Source: Fasciolopsis buskii (taxonomy: Eukaryota > Platyhelminthes > Trematoda > Plagiorchiida > Fasciolidae). Taken from it: a DNA stretch of 64,000 bases. The first letter of the stretch is position 1; every line of letters starts with the position of its first letter. Positions 12,701 through 24,088 of the stretch are shown in pieces. The translations under genes were made by a program, and so were the position numbers. Location: positions 149,296-213,295 of the forward strand of contig LUCM01008723.1 of the NCBI GenBank assembly GCA_008360955.1. The letters are read 5' to 3'. The notes beneath the pieces were generated by a model. It was given only the letters and a program-made list of their open reading frames with translations. It was not told the origin of the DNA and made no database searches.

Positions 12701-15700
12701 AGTTCCACTCTGGCTATTATCGTTCAGGCAAGCGAAAGTTGACTCTTTTTGTTTTTAGGGTTACCAGAAATCACATAGTTTGTATATTCGTGAGATTAAC
12801 AACAGCCAAATGGCAGATGTCACAACATGATTCTTCCTCGCAAACGAATAACATCATTTGTGTAACTAAATCGATAATCGAAAATCTGTGACCAACAATC
12901 TAATTTTCTTGCCATTGGGATTTGTGGTGCAATTATTTGACGCAGAAAGTAGTGTCTGTTTACTGCTTCTGCACAGGGGATGAAGCTTCGAACAAAATGC
13001 CCTGACGCGAGTTTCAATATAAGTTCCAAAGGAAGCAACTCACAAATGAAAATGTTAACTAATTTTAATGGCTTTTATCACATTTATTTGGACACACTTA
13101 TAAGGGTGCCAATCGTGCTGGATAAGGCTTTCATTCTAGATGATGTATCAGCAAAAAGTGATGCCTGATTCGCATGCATTTTATTGCAAAAGAAAACAGG
13201 GGAATGTCGCAAAGAAGCAAACTCAAGAATTTGATGGTGAATCACGGGATAGACAAAGACTATGAAATTAGGAACTATTAGCTGTTTATTGATCCAGCGA
13301 TGTGGGACACACTTTTGTCATTCATAACCAGAATCCAGTCGCAAATGCAGCTGAACTGCTGTCTGAGCGGTTCCTTTTTTTGTCAAGAACCACCAGCATG
13401 AGGCACACAAAAGCAGTACTAAAGCACATGGACTAAAACCCCCGTCTAGGTACCGAACAGTAAGCAGCAACAGAATAACAAATAGTGGACCTGGTTGATA
13501 CACGGACACGTTGTATACCATTTGTAAAAAAATAATCCACCAATAATTTGGATGCAGTCTAACTTGCTGTCTAGTACTATCACTCCTTCGAATTTACGTG
13601 TGTTTATAAAATTATTCTGCTCAGTTGCGGTCTCATATTCTTAATGGCCTATACTTCAAGCATAAGGTAGAGCCGGAAGAGAGTTTTCTCTCCTGTTAAT
13701 GCAACCACTAATAAAAAGTAATAATGGATTTGTGAGGGAAGGTAGAAATTACTGATACCTCGAACTCATATGACCGATAAAAGTTACGAAGGTTATCTCA
13801 TGGAACAAGCGCATGGTATGAACACACCAAATTTTACCCAAGGCGACATCGAATGCCTAAAGCTGGTCTTTAACCTTAGTCCGACCTAAGGCTTCCCAGA
13901 AAAATTATTTGGGGATTAACACTTATCCCTCGTATACAACACTCCTTAAAAAACCTAGTCACACCATGAGCCCGTATGCTGAGGTGAAAGTTGCGAAGGT
14001 GTTTTGAAACATGTCGGACAACTGGGAAGCGGATGACTGTTCGTCTCGAATCCCAGCCCAATTTTAACGGATTGGCTCTTTACTTGCGTAATGCAACGTC
14101 CAATGAATGTCAAACGCATATAGTCAAGTCAATTGAAATGAAATAATAGAAGTGAACATTCAGCGTTAATGTAATTGCAGTTGCAGAAAACCAAACTGGA
14201 TCCGGGTGTGGGTGAGATAAACAACCGACCATTCTGAGGTACTTTGAAATCTCTTAATGATAACTAAAGTCAGATGAAACTTTCTTCGGAAGGAGGGCGA
14301 TTCACAGTTCTGACACAACAACACAATTGAGTGCATCAGTGTAGTCAGAAGAGAGAATATACAGCCGTGGTTCTGCTGGTAGAAGGGGAACAGACTAATT
14401 CAGAAACACCGGAGAGTCCTGAGTTTACCGTGAGTGGTGATATGCTAAGATAATCTTAATCAAAGTGAGGGAACATATTTTGTTAAACTAATAATCCTAA
14501 GACTTCCAGACAAATAAACTTACCAGTAATAGCATACAGTTCAAACGGAGCGACTTTGGGTAATGTCTTGAAGAAAACTGTGGCCTAATAATGTGGAGTC
14601 CGATAAGGAGCATAACACAAATTAATCAAGTCAGCGAATATGAAGCATCACGGAGGTGCACAATTTTTAGTACTGATTTTGGTAGTTCTTTCAGAATGCA
14701 TTTTTTTGAATAAAGGCCTGGGAAAACATTTTGAAGTCCTGATTAGTTTGCATTTGGTTTTCTTCTGGTTGCAACAGATGGAGTGAGGGCGAACTATGGA
14801 ACAGTGGTTTGTTTTGTGACGTTACTAAAGAGACATTTAGGCTGTCTAATTCTTAATTTTACATCCATTAGTCTTGCATCAGCAAGCTCTGGTTATCGGT
14901 GCTAATTATTGAGACCATATATTCAAAAATCAAAAGAAAAGTATTGAACGACCAACTTCAAGGTAGCAAGCTGGAAAAGTGTACAGAAGGGTTTGGTCTC
15001 GAAAGCCGGGGTGCCAGTGATTATTGCATCTAATCGCATCACCTATTGTCTCCAACTACTTCATGGGAGGGCCACATGCATCCAGATCCGATGGTCTAAC
15101 TGCAACTACAACAGCCGGTCAATTGGTTAGGATTTCACATCTGTTGGCCATGACATCGGCCAGCAGCTCGGGCCTACCTTCCTAATCTTACCTTCATCGC
15201 AGACGAGCAAACACCGAAAGAATCTTTCTGTGGGCATGAGCAAAATATGTCTCAACCATTTTGAATTACTGAAGTTTAGTGCCTATTGTAAAGGTTATAA
15301 CAAAGGGTTCGACATATAAGGCTTGGCGTATGAGTTACCTAGATAGTTCTCTCGCATATTCATCAAGTACTGCGGAAGCAACCGTGTTCAAACACTGAAT
15401 TTGAGTTTTGCTATCCCCCATGCTACCACCTCTTTACCGTCTTTGACGAACATTTAATGCATCTTGTCCAGCTGGTTTATGACTTTCAAAAAAATTATCC
15501 CACTGATGGCCTTCAATTCTGACATACACTCACCTGCATTACTTTGTGTCCAGTCAAAGAGAAATACTCACTAACAAGTTGGACCGGCTAGATTGTTCAA
15601 TGAGTGGTCTGCCGACATTTCAATCGACGTTCCTGACAGTGAATCAGTAAGCCGTAGGATTGCCAGATTACTTAGCTTGATCTTGACTCACGTGAACCAG

Positions 15701-18700
15701 TATTTCCAGTCTGTCGCTGTAGGATGCGACAGCATCCAATAACTGCAGCTTTCTCCAATCTCCATTTACCCACCAACACGGCGCATTCATTTCTCAGACT
15801 TCCAACTATCCGAATGTTCCTGGTTTTGTGGGTTTCAGTCCGACCTAAATCCAGGAAAACTGGTCTGTGTTCAACTGAGGTCAAGAGTATTCCACCTTTT
15901 TGAGGTCTGCTTGGCATGGGTTTCTGAGTCACAGTTGCCGATGAGTGTGTGGTTTCTTTGATTAGCTGTCAGTGTACACTCGGATTCTAAGTATTTTGAT
16001 ATTCAAATGACAGCATGGAAAGCTCCAGCTAGAACTGAACTCGTCGATTATCATATGGGAGCAGCTTTGCAGAATGGGTGGCCTGCGGACTGGAGTGACC
16101 GCAGACTAGACATAATCAAAACCAAGCTCGGAACCAAGCACGACCTAGGTGGTATATTTTCCACTCAGGTGTGCATATAGGGGACACTTTTCCATGCAAG
16201 ATGACCGACCTTGCAGTTTAAGGGAGCACTTATTTAGGCAGCTTTCAATCTTCTTAGGTCACTCGTGGTAAATTGGATAGGTGATTCATCGGAGAAGAAT
16301 TGTTTTATTGAATAATATTTTTTTGGATATCAATGTTTCAAAGCGATTGGGAGACAGAAACTAACTTCAGTCTAACATTAGGATACCAGCAGTTAATGTG
16401 ACCACTAGGGTGAGGAAATGCTAGTTTGGCCAAAACTGAGCCTGAATCTGAAAGAGCTCTCATTGGTTATCGATGATCGCGCGATGATGGGGCGCGCTTG
16501 ACAACCTGCAACCAATACCAGGGCGTGGATTCAATCTAGTCATGTCAAACAACGGACGATCAAAGATGGCAAGACCAGATGGCCACCAACTGCTGGATGA
16601 CACGGACGGGACTGGGATGCGAGAGTGCAGATGTCCAAATTGGGGTTGTGCTGACCAATCAGGATGAGCGGCCAAAAATCGACAAGAAATCCACAAGTAC
16701 TAAATCAGACAAAATGCATTAAACGAGAGGGAAAAATCAAAGTGTGGTCTGGATGACCGATTTAATAATGCCAGTCACACATGCGTAAATGCGCATCCAA
16801 AATAGCCTATAAATATACCATATTTTCTAATAATGAGACAAGGTTTTGTGCTGGTTCAAGTTGAAGGCTTTCGGTCGAGTTAGTGTGGACGGATGAAACC
16901 GATTTAGATACGGTATTGACTAACTGTGGATGAAACTGCAGAACAGTGGCTGGCTATTATGCGGCAACCGTGGTCAGCTTTTTGTCCATAAACTTTTGTT
17001 GGACAGCATCAGAGTTCAAAAATGGAGTGGCTTCTTGAGTTGTATGCCATACAGTCGATACTAATTAAACCCCAAATGTGCACAAATTTTCAAATGGAAT
17101 AGTGGTTTAGTCGTCTTCTTAACAGATACGATCTGGTGTGGTTGAGATACTCAAGCGAGTCTAATTCCTTGCTGGGGATATCACTAAGAAAATAAAAACA
17201 TTCTGTTTATCAATCACGCGACATTTCTAACAAAAAACTTTGCACTATTCTATGTAGTTTATTAAAGGCAAACTAACGTAGAATAAATAGGAATCTGACA
17301 ACTCACGCGAATGTATTGGCTAGCTTTATTCAAAATTCTGATAGTCGTAAACGAGTGATTTACTAATTGCTTTAGAAGATAACTGGTCATGAACATTCCA
17401 GTGACTCATTCATTTGCCTTTTCTTTCTGTTGAAACTTTAAGAAGACTTGCAGCCAAAGTTTATTTTCGTTGACTAAGTTGAATATGAGTGCGATGGGGC
17501 TAAGGACACTATAAAGATGCAAGGGAACAACCTGGCACAAACTATGTCTTCGCTTCATCCAAAGGTGCTGATGTGTTTCTATCGAGTACGTTCGGAAGTG
17601 TGATATCCGTACTGGGAGTCTTCGACTGCACTGAGTGGAAACTAAATATTAAAAGTCAGTAAAAACTTTAAAAGGCAAATTTGATGGAAATGAATGGGCA
17701 TCCCTTGTTATAGGTTATGTAGCAGCTTTTGAGCCCCAAAAGAGTGGCGTCATAGGCAAATCTGTACACTTTCGTTTCTCCTTCCAGCTGGCGAAGGCAT
17801 AAAAAATGTAGAATGAAATTTTATGGAGGACGCATCAGCAATACAAAACGCAAGGCAATTGGCAAGTGTTTCTTTGCAACAGGGAAATTTGTTTTTCACA
17901 ATTAGATTGCCATGTAAAAGTGGCGCAAAGCTAAGAAGGGAGTAAGCAAGAACCCCATTTCTAACATGAACATGGCTCCACATCGAGCGTAACGTGATAA
18001 GCAAAAATAGACAATCGTGAACAGTGAGCAAATAACGCAATCAGCGACAGACAGATGGAAATTCCGTTAAACCAAACTGTTCTCGCAACATTCAGCGCAA
18101 AATTTTTCTGTTTGCTAGCATTGTACCACAACCTTATTATGACCTATTTACCTAAATTTTCAAGCATTTACCAAAAACAAGCGCTCTGCATTGCATTAAC
18201 TCAATCAGTTTTGTTTCTAAATTCTGATGTGAATAAATCAGATCGGAATCTTCCTTGTTCACTTTGACTACCGTTTACTCACGTAGATTTAGTAGAAGAA
18301 AAAACCAAGTAGTACGCACTGTTCGTCTTTCAGAGCCATGCTGGTCTCAAAACGTGTTTCGGAAGTTTGTGATTTTGTCGGTAGTCATAAGGAACAATTT
18401 TTATACTGGACAGTCCATAGTGCAACAAATAAATCGAAACTCTTTACCAAATATCTTGTCAGAGAACTAATTGGAAAAAGCATTAACTGAATTTGATTGA
18501 TTGGTCATTACTTGAAATAGCACCAGGAGTGCCAAATGGACAAAGTCGTTACGACGTTCCCTCAGTAAATATTCTCAAATATAGTGTGATATAGCTGAAT
18601 ATCTAAGAGGGAACAATTCATTAAAAATTTCTCACAGGCTGATTGGCATTTCCGAAGCATTTGATCCTTCGTTTGAACTATTGAATCTTCAGTGATAACG

Positions 18701-21700
18701 GTTGGTGACCAGCTATTTGATATCATTATGCTTCGATGCGAATTTCTGTTACTGATTTTCGGTGACTTCTCTTTCGACGTTGTATGACTTGCTAGGTTCT
18801 TTCTTAACATATATGGTTGTGTCACTAAATAACCAAATATATCATATGAGTGAGAAAATTATTAACAAATTATATTCATTTACGTTTCCGTCAATTCTAC
18901 GGCGAAAGTATTTTCCTAAATCTTATTGCTGAACTGACGAACACATGCCCAGAATAATTGAGACATGTGTAGCTGATGTTTATTTCAGTTCATTAGACTA
19001 ACATCTCCGCACAATGTGGATTAATTATTCCGATATCTAATGCTATTCAGACCAATAGTAAGCACGATGTTGGTGAAATGGTTTGCAAACATCTGCACCG
19101 AGAAATCATTCTCCGGAAAACTCCACAATTGGTCTTTCTAATTTCCCAAAAAACAAGGTTGAAACAGGAAAAGTTTACCATTGCAGCTTTCATCAGTGCA
19201 AGACTCAAAAAAAACAAATCGCATTATTCGCGGACTTTTGGGTCTGTTGCGGACGTATGCACCTCCAAATCACCCATAACTAGATGTGCACATTTTAGGA
19301 TGACATTATAAAATGTACCGCTTAAAATGATACCATATGCGTGGAAAAGACGCTTTTGCAACATGTGAATACTGGCTCATTTTCGAGGTGGTTGTCTATT
19401 GTCTGATATAGTCGTCTCAAGTTAAAGCTCATGCAATTCGGACTGCAGTTGAGAATCACTCAGTTATGCGCATAAAAATATCATGGACAGGTTGGTGAAG
19501 ATGAATAGAACTACGTTATGACTTTCATTGATGAATTAAGGAAAGATGCTCCACAATAAAGTGACAATAATTTTACGAACGTACATCATTCAGACTACTC
19601 ACTCCTAATGGGCATACGTATCTCGACTGGCTTATTGCCTGGAAATTCACATTTGTCTGTAGTTACAGTAAACCTCACATTTTAAAAACGCAATTTTCCG
19701 CTATTGGATGACGTTTATCACTAAGCGGCATTAAAGTATATTTACCTAATGAAAAATTTAGTCATTTGGTTACTATATACTCCCTCGCTAAACGTCCTTT
19801 AACCGCATTCGTAAATAGATTCCCACACATCATAAAATCAGTGCGCCTTGGTTTAACGATTCATACAGGGGCAACTACTGATCCGAATTTATGCTTAAGA
19901 TAATGATCGTCTACAGTTTATATAAATGGTATCTATAGCTTTTGCAATTGAGTTTGCTTTCCGTTTCCTTGGTTATTTGCATAGATCTAATCAAGCTGCT
20001 TTCTGATAAACCAATTGTTAAGGTACGTGGCTCAAGAAGAGTAGTAATAAAAACATTGTACATCGACCCTGTGTTCAATGCTACTTTCGGTAGACTAACG
20101 AAATCAAACTCTCCTGGGATTTCACATGCCTTGCTGTGTAAGCAACTCGCCCTCGGTCTATTTCATCTGGCCTGCTCTGCAATTTCTCAATCCGTCACAA
20201 AACAAACTACGATCTTGTGCTTATTTTTTGAGTACCTTTCTAACTAATTTTCCTGTGTTACTTCGATTACTACAATACATTTCTGATATTTAACTTCCCT
20301 ATGGCCCAATGAACAGCCCTTTCATATTGACCAAATTGTCCTTTCCTTTTCATTACTATCAGCTAATCAAAAGTGCGTTACGTGGAATCGTGCAGAATAT
20401 ACAAAACCATGTACATCTATCCCATTGTTATGAGCTGATCACATGTTTTCACTTTGTGGGGCAAGCAAGAAAAGTTGATTTCTTGAGAGGCTCTAGCTGA
20501 AACTGTTCTTTATTCCAGCCTATTATCCGGTTCACAAACCCACGGGAGACGTTAGCAAATCCGGCTGAACAGTGCTTAATTTTTTATTCATTCTTTCTTC
20601 GAAATTTCACTCTTGGTTTTGGGTATCATTTCTGGCTGAGTGAAATCACGCATCCTATCTACTAAGAAGTAATTGTGTTCGTTTAAACAAACATATCCAA
20701 TTTTCTTCAGTAGAACAAATTTTGATCACCGATTTTACAAAATATCAGCACTTAATAGCCATTACAATATTCTGACTCTGTTTTATGGTTCTGTCACACT
20801 ATACCCCAGTAAAGAAATTTATAACCAGTGACCTAAACCGAACATTTTGCAACCTGTTGGTTGTGCTCTCTGGACTAGCTTCAATGAATCTGGCCGGCAT
20901 TGATTTCGCAAGACCAATACGATTACCTGCCAGGTGATTTGGACAGTAGTTTATTAATGAACTTTCACTGATGATCTCTAGAAGTCTTTGTCTTACTGCT
21001 TCTATCTAGGATGTTCCTATTAGTGGTGTTTGATGCTTACCCGGGCCGAAAAACAAAGTGAAACTTGGCCATTCCGGCACAGTATGTTCTTATCCAGAAT
21101 TCAGGCTAGTTTTCAATGGGTTTATATCAACGGGGCATGGCATAACGAATCGAAGATCTGCCGATAAAATACGCCAATCCGTAAACGACCTGAGAAATAG
21201 TCATTCGAAGCAGATAAATCTCAGCCGGATAACTCGACGCAATTCACTTCGCGGTCAGAAAACACAATGCGGGTAATCAGCGTGCATTACCATGGTGAAT
21301 ATAATTAAATACAAAATTTCAAAACCGTGGACGAATACGCTCACGGCAAAAGGCAGTACATAATCAGAAAATCAATCGAACAACATCGAGGAAGTTGAAG
21401 TGATGACGATCCTAAGACACGTCCCGCTGGGCTTCAGGGGATGCGTGGATATATGACAAAGTCAGACAAATTAGAAAAGAAAGAGAAAGGGAGTAGCGGA
21501 GCGTTTAGAATACGTTTTGGGTGGAAGAACAGGGAACTGTAAAGTGCAATCGGGTAGACACATGAAATTTCGGGGATAATCGAGGTGTGAAATAGCATGA
21601 TCAATAGACCTGATAATCAAATGGGGTGGCGAAACGACTGACCAAGTTCAGTGAAGGTTAGGCCAAATACCGAGACCGAGAGAAGGGAGACAGATGTTCG

Positions 21701-22128
21701 GGTGATGATAACAACGCAGAAAAGTACGAACTTAGTTCCGATGATGAGAGTCTTTCTGGTAGTCGGGAGGGCAATAACAGAGAGGGCTGCGACGCGTGTG
21801 AATGACAAACGTTTAGGTGACGATAGCTGGCAACACCAGCCGGTAAATCCTGTCCAAACAGTAGTTATGACGAAGTGTCAACAACAAAGGTTTATTAGGT
21901 GATGGACCACAGAAGCCCTCATGGCCTCCGACAAATAAGATATTAGAATAACACAGAATCGGGGTTTGAACAGACTAACAACATGGATTTTCGAAGATTA
22001 CCACGAGAAGTATCCAAGGGACCGTTCCAAAACATGAACGATAAGAAATTTTGCTAAATAGATTGATGCATAAGGCAAACACACGGTTACTCTGCTGAGT
22101 GGGGCTTTTGCTAAATATAATCCTAAGC
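9750..22128. other. No gene recognised; scattered GC-richer repeat-like blocks
   Basis: No frame here has recognisable coding content. Blocks at about 15,000-16,130, 16,470-16,690 and 21,380-21,910 are GC-richer than their surroundings and have no usable frame. They look like decayed dispersed repeats, but I cannot assign a family. A genome self-comparison would show whether they are multicopy. Confidence 0.5.
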
Positions 22129-22560
22129 TTTTTGCACCCATTGATATTCCATTCTGACCAATAATGGACGACACAATTTTAGAAGAGCCAGAAATCACGT
22201 GAATACAAGCCTTTCTTCCACACACAGACTTGTTGAGCTAGGGCCACTCCAATCCTGCCCAACTTAATCTGTTTGTTTACCAAAGAATGAATGGGAATGA
22301 CTGTCTCACCATTTCGGTTAACTATGTTACATAGCAGTCAACTTTACTGACAGGGCACCGACACAGTGTGAACAATAGATTTTGCAAACGTTCTACAGAC
22401 TAGATATAAACTGGATGGTCAAGATATCTACTTATCCTCCCAGACTCACTTGTTTACTGTTCAACAAAAAGTTTTTTTAGTAGCAGGAGTTTGAATGTTT
22501 TACATGAAATAATTCACCATGTGATATCATTGCTCAACTCACCATAAAGAAACCACGGAA

Positions 22561-22605
22561 GCACTGTACAGCTGTTTCATCCTTGTTAGGAATCATCAGC
22601 AGTGC
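22561..22605 (-). ncRNA. Hammerhead ribozyme, type I, copy 1
   Basis: Read on the minus strand, the 45 nt contain in order: stem I 5' strand GCACTG, core CTGATGA, a stem II of four base pairs with an AACA loop, core GAAA, a tiny self-complementary stem III (ACAGCTGT), cleavage triplet GTA, and stem I 3' strand CAGTGC. The last pairs perfectly with the first. The order fits a type I hammerhead. The position next to the core in stem II is a U-U mismatch rather than the usual G-C, which may lower activity. A palindromic minimal stem III is typical of metazoan retroelement hammerheads, which are thought to cleave best as dimers. Confidence 0.82.
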
Positions 22606-22722
22606 ATATACACCATCTATCAGTAGGGGTCGATCGCTGTGAGCTAACGGACAGTAACCGTGCAAATCAGTGACGGATAGGTGCAACATCATGTGGTCAA
22701 GTTCAACAAACCGTTCACAGCC

Positions 22723-22799
22723 TGCCCGGTAGCGTAATGGCTAAGGCGTTCGACTCGGAATCGTTCGTCCTTGTTCGGGTTGGCGTCCCAGTTCGGGCG
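22723..22799 (+). ncRNA. tRNA-Arg-like sequence (SINE-type head), just upstream of a hammerhead
   Basis: The 77 nt fold approximately as a tRNA. The acceptor strands TGCCCGG and TCGGGCG pair with two G-U pairs; an A-box-like TAGCGTAATGG is followed by AAGGC; the anticodon arm is only partly paired; and a T-arm has a GGG/CCC stem. The B-box-like GGTTGGCGTCC departs from the consensus at three positions. From memory, the A-box and anticodon region resemble arginine tRNAs. The mispaired arms and poor B box argue against a working tRNA and for a tRNA-derived SINE head. It ends 10 nt before the plus-strand hammerhead. Confidence 0.6.
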
Positions 22800-22809
22800 C
22801 GGTGGATAT

Positions 22810-22854
22810 GCACTGCTGATGATTCCTAACAAGGATGAAACAGCTGTACAGTGC
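22810..22854 (+). ncRNA. Hammerhead ribozyme, type I, copy 2
   Basis: Same 45-nt motif as copy 1, here on the plus strand: GCACTG stem I, CTGATGA at 22816-22822, stem II, GAAA, palindromic stem III, GTA cleavage triplet, CAGTGC closing stem I. It lies 10 nt downstream of the tRNA-like sequence in the same orientation, so one transcript from an internal pol III promoter would carry it. Confidence 0.85.
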
Positions 22855-23286
22855 TTCCGTGGTTTCTTTATGGTGAGTTGAGCAATGATATCACATGGTG
22901 AATTATTTCATGTAAAACATTCAAACTCCTGCTACTAAAAAAACTTTTTGTTGAACAGTAAACAAGTGAGTCTGGGAGGATAAGTAGATATCTTGACCAT
23001 CCAGTTTATATCTAGTCTGTAGAACGTTTGCAAAATCTATTGTTCACACTGTGTCGGTGCCCTGTCAGTAAAGTTGACTGCTATGTAACATAGTTAACCG
23101 AAATGGTGAGACAGTCATTCCCATTCATTCTTTGGTAAACAAACAGATTAAGTTGGGCAGGATTGGAGTGGCCCTAGCTCAACAAGTCTGTGTGTGGAAG
23201 AAAGGCTTGTATTCACGTGATTTCTGGCTCTTCTAAAATTGTGTCGTCCATTATTGGTCAGAATGGAATATCAATGGGTGCAAAAA

Positions 23287-23296
23287 NNNNNNNNNN
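23287..23296. other. Assembly gap (10 N)
   Basis: Ten N separate two mirror-image contig ends: the sequence just before the gap is the reverse complement of the sequence just after it. This is what a scaffold join between two copies of one locus would look like. Confidence 0.98.
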
Positions 23297-23777
23297 TTTT
23301 TGCACCCATTGATATTCCATTCTGACCAATAATGGACGACACAATTTTAGAAGAGCCAGAAATCACGTGAATACAAGCCTTTCTTCCACACACAGACTTG
23401 TTGAGCTAGGGCCACTCCAATCCTGCCCAACTTAATCTGTTTGTTTACCAAAGAATGAATGGGAATGACTGTCTCACCATTTCGGTTAACTATGTTACAT
23501 AGCAGTCAACTTTACTGACAGGGCACCGACACAGTGTGAACAATAGATTTTGCAAACGTTCTACAGACTAGATATAAACTGGATGGTCAAGATATCTACT
23601 TATCCTCCCAGACTCACTTGTTTACTGTTCAACAAAAAGTTTTTTTAGTAGCAGGAGTTTGAATGTTTTACATGAAATAATTCACCATGTGATATCATTG
23701 CTCAACTCACCATAAAGAAACCACGGAAGCACTGTACAGCTGTTTCATCCTTGTTAGGAATCATCAGCAGTGCATAT
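23297..23777. repeat. Direct repeat of 22129-22609 on the far side of the gap
   Basis: This segment matches 22129-22609 at a constant offset of 1168 bases over every landmark checked, including the minus-strand hammerhead. The outer part, 23297-23662, is the left flank of the element. The part 23663-23777 is the left terminal inverted repeat. Confidence 0.85.
23729..23773 (-). ncRNA. Hammerhead ribozyme, type I, copy 3
   Basis: Identical in layout to copy 1, on the minus strand. Here the tRNA-like sequence is also on the minus strand (23784-23860) and ends 10 nt upstream, so the tRNA-then-hammerhead order is kept with the whole centre inverted. Confidence 0.82.
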
Positions 23778-23783
23778 CCACCG

Positions 23784-23860
23784 CGCCCGAACTGGGACGC
23801 CAACCCGAACAAGGACGAACGATTCCGAGTCGAACGCCTTAGCCATTACGCTACCGGGCA
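23784..23860 (-). ncRNA. tRNA-Arg-like sequence, inverted copy
   Basis: Reverse complement of 22723-22799, with the same acceptor pairing, A-box-like and weak B-box-like segments. The whole centre 23778-23973 is the reverse complement of 22610-22805. Confidence 0.6.
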
Positions 23861-23977
23861 GGCTGTGAACGGTTTGTTGAACTTGACCACATGATGTTGC
23901 ACCTATCCGTCACTGATTTGCACGGTTACTGTCCGTTAGCTCACAGCGATCGACCCCTACTGATAGATGGTGTATAT

Positions 23978-24022
23978 GCACTGCTGATGATTCCTAACAA
24001 GGATGAAACAGCTGTACAGTGC
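23978..24022 (+). ncRNA. Hammerhead ribozyme, type I, copy 4
   Basis: Same 45-nt motif, plus strand, CTGATGA at 23984-23990. It sits in the slightly diverged right terminal repeat, yet the ribozyme itself is unchanged, while the next 66 bases carry three differences. Confidence 0.83.
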
Positions 24023-24088
24023 TTCCATGGTTTCTTTATGGTGAGTTGAGCGATGATATCACATGGTGAATTATTTCATGAAAAACAT

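Larger units (their letters stand above)
22129..23286. repeat. Near-perfect palindrome, 481-bp arms around a 196-bp tRNA-containing centre
   Basis: 22129-22609 and 22806-23286 are reverse complements, with no length difference across the landmarks I compared. The centre, 22610-22805, holds a tRNA-like sequence. The right arm stops exactly at the run of N. The left arm continues into unique sequence at 22128, so the right arm ends where the assembly does. Only the inner 115 bp of each arm is supported as a real inverted repeat, because the independent junction at 24,088 ends there. The outer part of 22925-23286 is probably a mirrored assembly copy of the left flank. Confidence 0.85.
23663..24088. 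mobile_element. Hammerhead/tRNA fold-back element (most complete copy, about 426 bp)
   Basis: Terminal inverted repeats of 115 bp, 23663-23777 and 23974-24088, differ at about three positions and enclose 196 bp that contain the tRNA-like sequence. Each inverted repeat begins internally with a hammerhead, so the two ribozymes face outward on opposite strands. Beyond 24,088 the sequence becomes unique and unlike the left flank, which marks a real boundary. I see no clear target-site duplication. The element is non-autonomous: it has no reverse transcriptase or transposase. The tRNA-like promoter plus hammerhead recalls the schistosome Sm-alpha SINE. Inverted terminal copies with hammerheads also recall Penelope-like elements. 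Which of these it belongs to is open. Confidence 0.7.

Noticed and set aside
13970..14065. TCTCGAATCCCAGCCC near 14,040 looks like a B box
   Set aside because: No matching A box or acceptor stem upstream; no tRNA fold.
21998..22225. Minus-strand frame of 75 codons next to the palindrome
   Set aside because: It overlaps the duplicated flank, has no motif and no splice sites; not supported as a gene.
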